Below, in pieces: positions 6,198 through 10,932 of a stretch of DNA of 10,932 nucleotides (positions within the stretch are counted from its first letter, which is position 1; each line of letters starts with the position of its first letter). Made by a program: the position numbers and the translations under genes. Below the pieces are notes generated by a model. It had not been told where the DNA came from, did no database searches, and was given only the letters and a program-made list of their open reading frames with translations. Where the stretch lies: contig CAJWIA010000030.1 in the NCBI GenBank assembly GCA_913040765.1, forward strand, positions 1-10,932. Reading direction: 5' to 3'. Source of the DNA: an uncultured Anaerolineales bacterium. GTDB taxonomy: Bacteria; Chloroflexota; Anaerolineae; Anaerolineales; UBA11657.

Positions 6198-7302
6198 TTA
6201 TTAGGTCCCCTAAGGCTGCCAACAACAGGGAAATATTTTCACGTCGACTTGAGTAGCCCATAAGACCTATTCGCCATACTTTGCCGGCTAGTGGGCCAAA
6301 TCCGCCAGCAATTTCTATGTTGTAATCTTCTAGCAACTTACTTCGTATAGCAGCATCATCTATTTTGGAGTAGAGTACAGGTGTAGTCAGCATTGGTAAA
6401 CGGTGCTCTTTATGGACATGTAACTCAAATTCAAGATGTTCTAATCCGTTCCATAGTAACTCGGCCATTGATCGATGCCTAATATGACGCGCTTCCAAAC
6501 CTTCCTCTTGCACCATGCGGAGACCTTCACGGAGTGCATATATTAGGTTGATTGGAACAGTATGATGGTACTGTCTGCTATCAGACCAGTATTTTTCGAT
6601 TAATGATAGGTCCAAGTACCAATTTGCCACTTTGGTTTTACGTTGTCTAATGATTTCAACTGCGCGTTCACTTATGGTTATTGGCGCCAGACCAGGCGGG
6701 CACGAAAGACATTTTTGTGAGGCGCTATAAGCTATATCGATATCCCATTCATCAATTTTAAGAGGTACGCCACTTAGTGATGTGACTGTATCTAATAGCA
6801 ATAGTGCATCATGTCGATGTGCTATCTCCCCCATACCATCCATAGGCTGAAGTGCTCCTGTTGAGGTTTCTGCATGTACTAGAGCTAGCATTTTTGTTGG
6901 TTTTTTGCTAAGAGCGCTTTCTATTTCATCTGGTGAAAATACTTGTCCCCATGGTTTTTCAATACAACTAACTTCGGCGCCGTAACGCGAAGCCATTTCT
7001 GCAATACGGCCTCCAAAGAAACCATTTACACCTACAACTACATGGTCACCTGGTTCGATGAAATTGCACAAAGATGCTTCCATACCCGCACTACCAGTAC
7101 CAGAAATTGGTAATGTTAGATTGTTGCTAGTTTGGAAGACAAGCCGTAGCAACTCCTGTACTTCGTCCATGATCTTATGGAACTCAGGGTCAATGTAACC
7201 TAGTAAAGGTGTTACCATTGAGCGTAGCACCCGTGGATGTGTCATTGTAGGTCCTGGACCAAGTAAGGTTCTTGACGGTGGATTAAGATCTGTATATACC
7301 AT
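6193..7302 (-). CDS. Class V aminotransferase, alanine/serine-glyoxylate (or -pyruvate) type
   Basis: A 369-residue PLP-dependent enzyme related to alanine-glyoxylate, serine-glyoxylate and serine-pyruvate aminotransferases and to (S)-ureidoglycine-glyoxylate aminotransferase (PucG). These move an amino group between a small amino acid and glyoxylate or pyruvate. Landmarks, numbered from the ATG used here, are the N-terminal LLGPGPT-HPRVL-SM segment, SGTGSAGMEA (67-76), the VHAETSTG segment, D171 in LLLDTVTSLSG, the Schiff-base lysine K197 in SASQKCLSCPPGLAP, YHHTVP (246-251), and WRIGLMGYSSRREN with the carboxylate-binding Arg at 344. The open frame extends 15 codons further to a TTG at 7347, but the ATG at 7302 has GAGAA 7 nt upstream and begins just before the conserved start, so it is preferred. 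It is last in the minus-strand group, 70 bp after the PfkB kinase. The stop lies inside the shared hairpin. PucG-like function would link it to the allantoinase-like gene across the junction, by inference. Confidence 0.88.
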   Translation of the reverse strand: MVYTDLNPPSRTLLGPGPTMTHPRVLRSMVTPLLGYIDPEFHKIMDEVQELLRLVFQTSNNLTLPISGTGSAGMEASLCNFIEPGDHVVVGVNGFFGGRIAEMASRYGAEVSCIEKPWGQVFSPDEIESALSKKPTKMLALVHAETSTGALQPMDGMGEIAHRHDALLLLDTVTSLSGVPLKIDEWDIDIAYSASQKCLSCPPGLAPITISERAVEIIRQRKTKVANWYLDLSLIEKYWSDSRQYHHTVPINLIYALREGLRMVQEEGLEARHIRHRSMAELLWNGLEHLEFELHVHKEHRLPMLTTPVLYSKIDDAAIRSKLLEDYNIEIAGGFGPLAGKVWRIGLMGYSSRRENISLLLAALGDLIR

Positions 7303-7372
7303 TGTAAGTTCTCGTAAATTCTTCAGTGTAAGTAATTGTGTGACCAAGTCTATGGTGTAACATCATACTATT

Positions 7373-8302
7373 TCAGTAGGTATTAATTTTCACAGTGGGT
7401 AATATTTGTTTTGCTAATGTGAAAGATCCTATAGTTGTGCCTTCGATACTTGCTGCGGCTGTACCACATGCGACTCCCCATCTTAATATATCAGGCCATG
7501 ATAAATCGCATGATAGCCCATAGATTATTCCTGTCATAACTGCGTCACCTGCACCAACATCATTGCGTTTAGTTATAGGTGGGGCAACAGCAATCCATGT
7601 TCCTTCTTGATTGGACAATAGAGCACCTTTTCTACCTTGAGTGATGATCACATGTTTTACTCCAGTTTGGAGTACAGAAGATGCTGCATTCAGAGCATCT
7701 TCTGTAGAATCAACTTTTGATCCAGCAATAGTAGATGCTTCAAGAGCATTGAGTTTTACCAGGAATAGATTTGTATTACATCCATGTAGTAAAGCTGGAC
7801 CGCTTGTATCCAGCAAGGCTTTTCCACCTAAAGATTGAATTTCTTGGATTATATCTGCATAGATGCTATTTGGAAGACCGGAAGGTATGCTTCCACACAG
7901 TGCCCATAAATCACCAGGTCGTGCTAGCTTGCGTATTTTTGTTATAAGTTGATGACATTCTTGGGCGTGTATTATTGGGCCAGGCTCATTGACTTTTATG
8001 AATTGAGTACGATTTTTGTCAACTACACTGAAGTTTGTTCTTGTCTCGCCAGAAATGCGTACAAAATCAGTCAAAACATCTAGCTTGCTCATTTCTTGAG
8101 TTAGCATCTCTCCAGTAGAACCACCAACAAAACCTAATGCTATGGATTTAGCTCCGATTGCAGCTAGTCCGCGTGATACATTAATTCCTTTGCCCCCATA
8201 ATTCATCTCAGATGAATTAGCACGCATGACTTTATGGAGTTCAAGTTCGGTGACCTGTAATTCACGGTCGATAGCAGGGTTAAGGGTTACTGTATATATC
8301 AT
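7373..8302 (-). CDS. PfkB-family sugar kinase, 1-phosphofructokinase/tagatose-6-phosphate kinase type
   Basis: A 309-residue ribokinase-fold kinase of the FruK/LacC/Pfk-2 subgroup, which phosphorylates hexose phosphates using ATP. The opening TLNPAIDR (6-13) is characteristic of this subgroup and differs from ribokinase-type openings. The GGKGINVSRGL signature (36-46), the ETRTNFSVVD substrate-lid segment (86-95), and the second PfkB signature NDVGAGDAVMTG (247-258) with catalytic base D253 and its anion-hole glycines are all intact. The segment LVKLNALEA (181-189) replaces the usual KPN-E motif with KLN-LE, a mild change. Length is normal. The ATG is immediately followed by the conserved beta strand, but no clear Shine-Dalgarno site precedes it in the 39-bp gap after nanE. 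In an amino-sugar operon it could act on fructose-6-phosphate, tagatose-6-phosphate or a related intermediate. The choice cannot be made from sequence alone. Confidence 0.9.
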   Translation of the reverse strand: MIYTVTLNPAIDRELQVTELELHKVMRANSSEMNYGGKGINVSRGLAAIGAKSIALGFVGGSTGEMLTQEMSKLDVLTDFVRISGETRTNFSVVDKNRTQFIKVNEPGPIIHAQECHQLITKIRKLARPGDLWALCGSIPSGLPNSIYADIIQEIQSLGGKALLDTSGPALLHGCNTNLFLVKLNALEASTIAGSKVDSTEDALNAASSVLQTGVKHVIITQGRKGALLSNQEGTWIAVAPPITKRNDVGAGDAVMTGIIYGLSCDLSWPDILRWGVACGTAAASIEGTTIGSFTLAKQILPTVKINTY

Positions 8303-8341
8303 GCTGTGTGTGGAAGTGATTGAAGAACAACACAGATATCT

Positions 8342-9070
8342 TCATTCTAAACTTTCTAAACTTTTGTTTTTATTGATTGCTTCAACGAAACCCTTAGTGA
8401 TATCTTTTGGTCGTGTTATGGCAGTGCCTACTACCACAGCAAGTGCACCATTCTCGAGTGCTAAGTTGACTTGTGTATGGGTTTGATATCGACCTTCTGC
8501 TAATATAGGTACTTGGGCTTGAGAAGATAGTGATTTAACAAGCTCAATATCAGGTGTTTTCATTTGGTTGCTATAAGGTGTATATCCTGATAAGGTGGTT
8601 GCCACCATATCTGCTCCGGCTCTTTCAGCTTGCAGTCCTTCTTCAAGTGTGGAAACATCAGCGAGCACTAAACATTCAGTCTCTACGTGAATAGCATCAA
8701 TATATGAGAATAGATCGCTAGCTGGACTTGCACGATTGGTTGCATCAATAGCAATAATATCTGCTCCTGCTTCAGCGATTTGCTTAGCATGGTCTAAAGT
8801 TGGCGTTATATAGACCTGATAATTATCTATATTGTCCTTGTATAAACCTATAATGGGTAAATTGACTGATTTTTTAATGGCAGATACATCGCGGGGAGTA
8901 TTGGCCCTAATTGCCCTGGCTCCGCCTGCATCTGCAGCTATGGCCATTTTGCTCATTATTTCTGGTCCATACAGTGGTTCATCGGGTAAAGCTTGACATG
9001 ACACTATGAGTTGTTTATTAACTTGATTAACAAAGTTCGGTAAAGAATTCCATCTTTTAGCTTTAGTCAT
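8342..9070 (-). CDS. nanE: N-acetylmannosamine-6-phosphate 2-epimerase
   Basis: A 242-residue TIM-barrel enzyme that converts ManNAc-6-phosphate to GlcNAc-6-phosphate in sialic acid and ManNAc breakdown. The NanE pattern is clear: [10 protein letters not shown] near the N-terminus, [28 protein letters not shown] with the catalytic-type Lys K78, VYITPT (86-91), [14 protein letters not shown] (102-115), [19 protein letters not shown] and the LAEGRY segment with the Glu at 192, then the phosphate-binding [10 protein letters not shown]. Length fits (about 220-240). An in-frame TTG at 9082 would overlap the kinase gene. The ATG at 9070, 5 nt after the kinase stop, is preferred although neither has a good ribosome site, so coupled translation is likely. 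The upstream ROK kinase would provide the substrate. No lyase (NanA) or GlcNAc-6-P deacetylase (NagA) is in the window. Confidence 0.92.
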   Translation of the reverse strand: MTKAKRWNSLPNFVNQVNKQLIVSCQALPDEPLYGPEIMSKMAIAADAGGARAIRANTPRDVSAIKKSVNLPIIGLYKDNIDNYQVYITPTLDHAKQIAEAGADIIAIDATNRASPASDLFSYIDAIHVETECLVLADVSTLEEGLQAERAGADMVATTLSGYTPYSNQMKTPDIELVKSLSSQAQVPILAEGRYQTHTQVNLALENGALAVVVGTAITRPKDITKGFVEAINKNKSLESLE

Positions 9071-9075
9071 ATTGA

Positions 9076-10014
9076 TCAGCAAATGTCACTTGTTACCAAG
9101 GTGCTAGCTGCTCCTACCAGCACGGCCTCGGTACCAAATCTAGCAGGTAACACTTTGGTATTATGGTGAGGTACTAGAGTGCAGTTGATTTCAATAGATT
9201 TCTGTATGTTGTCCATAAATAAGTCTAAGCTTCGCATTAGTCCGCCGCCTAATGCTATCATATCGGGAGCAAACAAAGTCATAAGATTTGATATTCCTAC
9301 TCCAAGATAGAACCCTTGGCGATTTACTGCTTCTATAGCGCACTTGTTACCCATCTTAGCTGCCCTACATATTTCATGTGCGTTCATTGATTTGACGTCT
9401 TGTGCGTCACTGCAATTATTAATCCACCAATCAGTCATAGCTCCACTACTGGCTAGTCCTTCCCAACAACCTTGAGATCCACACCAACATACAGTTCCTT
9501 CCGAAGAATCCACAATATGATGACCAATTTCAGGGTGAGCACCTTCGATACCGCGGTATAGTTGACCGTCGATTGATAGACCAACTCCAATTCCAGTTCC
9601 CACAGTAACAAGTAGAAATCTTGATGTACCTTTGCCAATTCCCCAGGTGTGCTCACCGATAACTGCTGCATCGGCATCATTTTCTAGGGTCACAGGCACA
9701 TTGAATTTATCACGGAATGTGGATGTGATGTTCTTACTCTGCCACCCTGGAAGAAATGCTTCTACGTTTCCCAATGAGCCGTCGGCACGGTTGTGCCTGC
9801 CAGTACATCCAATGCCAATGCCGAATAATACATAGTCGTCACTCTGTATTAATTCAGTAATATGACTTGCAATTTTATTGACTGCACTTTCAAATCCTTG
9901 CGCAGGTTCAGTAGGGAACTCGTTATGCCCAAGCAGTTCGCCTGTCTTAGTGATAAGACCAACACTAATGTTAGTACCACCTATATCAACTCCTGCTATT
10001 ACATCTATGCTCAC
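9076..10014 (-). CDS. ROK family sugar kinase, probable N-acetylmannosamine kinase
   Basis: A 312-residue ROK kinase. The ATP-binding DIGGTN motif is at residues 10-15 and the catalytic Asp is D113 in [16 protein letters not shown] second phosphate segment [11 protein letters not shown] is at 137-147. [10 protein letters not shown] supplies sugar-binding residues and the Zn-ligand His (H165), and [10 protein letters not shown] (176-185) is the ROK zinc motif with three Cys ligands. ROK substrates include glucose, GlcNAc, ManNAc and fructose. The gene lies directly upstream of nanE in the same operon with 5 nt between stop and start, which makes ManNAc (NanK activity) the best inference, with glucose or GlcNAc as alternatives. 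The start is GTG at 10014, 5 nt after the stop of the preceding oxidoreductase gene, with no clear Shine-Dalgarno site. There is no DNA-binding domain, so it is a kinase rather than a ROK repressor. Confidence 0.88.
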   Translation of the reverse strand: MSIDVIAGVDIGGTNISVGLITKTGELLGHNEFPTEPAQGFESAVNKIASHITELIQSDDYVLFGIGIGCTGRHNRADGSLGNVEAFLPGWQSKNITSTFRDKFNVPVTLENDADAAVIGEHTWGIGKGTSRFLLVTVGTGIGVGLSIDGQLYRGIEGAHPEIGHHIVDSSEGTVCWCGSQGCWEGLASSGAMTDWWINNCSDAQDVKSMNAHEICRAAKMGNKCAIEAVNRQGFYLGVGISNLMTLFAPDMIALGGGLMRSLDLFMDNIQKSIEINCTLVPHHNTKVLPARFGTEAVLVGAASTLVTSDIC

Positions 10015-10019
10015 AGAGA

Positions 10020-10932
10020 CTATAGCCTTACTGTGCTTTTGGATTCGATTGATTCTAGGGCAGCAAGAACCATTCTCGTAGCTACTAGGCCATCATTTCC
10101 AGTGACAGGAACATCTGTATTGTCTAATACTGCATCCACAAAAGACTGATCTTCTGCTAACAGTGGTTCAGCCATATATGCATAATGACCTCCATTGGGA
10201 CCATAGACGGCTACACCTTGATGTACCATATCTAGATTTAGTATTCCCTTGTTGCCTGTGACATCTAGTTTAAAATCAAATCCGGTAGGGTGTGTTTCAG
10301 GTAAATACCAACCTATATGAGCACAACCTATGACGCCATTTTCGAATTTTATAATACTAAAAGTTTCATTCTCAATTGGATACTTACTTGCGACGCTTGT
10401 TGAAGATTCACAATATATACTTACTGGCTCACTGTTGACTATCCATCGCATTGCATCAAAGTCGTGTACACCTAGAAAAAACATCACGCCAGTTCTTCCA
10501 TTTATGCGATCGGGCTGGGTCATAAGATTGGTCCGTCGAGCAAAAATACTTACTAGGTCACCAAGCTCGTTTTCGCTCACTGTTTGTTTGGCATGGGCGT
10601 ATTGTGGAAAAAACCGTAAAGTAAATCCTACCATCAATTTGACTTGTGCTTTGTCAGCTGCTTGAATAATAGTTTCGGATTCTTCCAGTGTCATTGCGAT
10701 GGGCTTTTCTACTAACACATGTTTGCCTGCTGCAATAACGCTAAGGCACGGAGCTTTGTGTAGGTGATCAGGAACTGCAACTACAACAGCTTCTAAATCG
10801 TTGTGTAGCAACATATCTTCATAATTCGTGTAAGATGTTGCTTTATATTTTTTCGCAGTTTTGGATGAAACCGATTCGTCTATATCTGCCACACAAACTA
10901 ATCTTGCGCGTTCGATACGCGACAACATTTCA
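10020..10932 (-). CDS. Gfo/Idh/MocA family oxidoreductase, 5' end beyond the window
   Basis: A partial dehydrogenase of the inositol/glucose-fructose oxidoreductase family. Visible are the middle and end of the Rossmann domain (RARLVCVADIDES), the VVVAVPDHLH segment, VLVEKPIAMT with the family Lys, GFTLRFFPQY, and GVHDFDAMRW with the H...D catalytic pair. The G-x-G-x-x-G dinucleotide motif expected about 20-25 residues before the first visible Met (ATG at 10928) is missing, and the frame stays open to the window edge, so that Met is internal and the true start lies outside. It is the first visible gene of the minus-strand operon, 5 nt before the ROK kinase. It is not a close copy of the plus-strand relative at 4-990. 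GVHDFDAMRW and the EKPIAMT context resemble myo-inositol dehydrogenase-like members, but substrate remains open; an amino-sugar or sialic-acid related sugar is possible from context. Confidence 0.9.
   Translation of the reverse strand, partial: EMLSRIERARLVCVADIDESVSSKTAKKYKATSYTNYEDMLLHNDLEAVVVAVPDHLHKAPCLSVIAAGKHVLVEKPIAMTLEESETIIQAADKAQVKLMVGFTLRFFPQYAHAKQTVSENELGDLVSIFARRTNLMTQPDRINGRTGVMFFLGVHDFDAMRWIVNSEPVSIYCESSTSVASKYPIENETFSIIKFENGVIGCAHIGWYLPETHPTGFDFKLDVTGNKGILNLDMVHQGVAVYGPNGGHYAYMAEPLLAEDQSFVDAVLDNTDVPVTGNDGLVATRMVLAALESIESKSTVRL

Noticed and set aside
7303..7347. N-terminal 15-residue extension of the class V aminotransferase from a TTG codon
   Set aside because: The TTG has no ribosome site and the extension is upstream of the conserved family start; the ATG at 7302 has a GAGAA close by.
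8303..8341. Short inverted repeat CTGTGT/ACACAG between nanE and the PfkB kinase gene
   Set aside because: Only 6 bp with a 20-nt loop in a low-complexity GT/CA stretch; it cannot be told from chance.
9071..9082. TTG start of nanE overlapping the ROK kinase gene
   Set aside because: The ATG at 9070 fits family length better and gives the same 5-nt spacing seen at the preceding junction.
9076..10014. ROK-family transcriptional repressor
   Set aside because: No N-terminal helix-turn-helix domain; the protein begins directly with the ATP-binding motif and has the catalytic Asp and zinc motif.

Overview
The window holds ten protein-coding genes in two convergent groups of five, with a shared hairpin between them. 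It has no RNA genes, mobile elements, CRISPR arrays or phage genes that I can recognise. By eye the base composition is roughly 40% G+C and even throughout. Gene packing, Shine-Dalgarno sites and gene families are bacterial. The taxon cannot be fixed from this sequence. A free-living heterotroph with many amidohydrolase, M24, Ldh2 and Gfo/Idh/MocA genes (for example a marine Chloroflexota-like lineage) is a guess only.

Plus strand, 4-6097: a Gfo/Idh/MocA oxidoreductase, an allantoinase/dihydroorotase-type cyclic amidohydrolase with a complete metal site, a DegT/DnrJ-type PLP aminotransferase, a malate/lactate/ureidoglycolate dehydrogenase-type (Ldh2) oxidoreductase, and an M24-fold 'pita-bread' protein that has lost its metal ligands (creatinase-like). 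The first three genes are 35-56 bp apart. A 140-bp gap with operator-like repeats precedes the Ldh2 gene, and a structured 79-bp leader precedes the M24 gene. Both of those genes have strong ribosome binding sites.

Minus strand, 10932-6193 (transcribed right to left): a second Gfo/Idh/MocA oxidoreductase cut by the window edge, a ROK sugar kinase, an N-acetylmannosamine-6-phosphate epimerase (NanE), a PfkB-family sugar (phosphate) kinase, and a class V aminotransferase of the alanine/serine-glyoxylate type. The first three junctions or near-junctions are tight (5, 5 and 39 nt), which suggests one operon. ROK kinase plus NanE reads as ManNAc to ManNAc-6-P to GlcNAc-6-P. The PfkB kinase could act further down at the fructose-6-phosphate level.

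The plus-strand set is not a standard textbook operon. Allantoinase-like, Ldh2 (the family of AllD), creatinase-like and glyoxylate-type aminotransferase (the family of PucG) proteins together recall ureide or cyclic-amide catabolism, but the DegT and Gfo/Idh/MocA genes do not belong to known versions of that pathway. The main hypothesis offered is therefore an uncharacterised pathway for breaking down a cyclic amide or ureide, possibly sugar-linked, placed next to an amino-sugar operon. All functions are inferred from motifs, without database searches.
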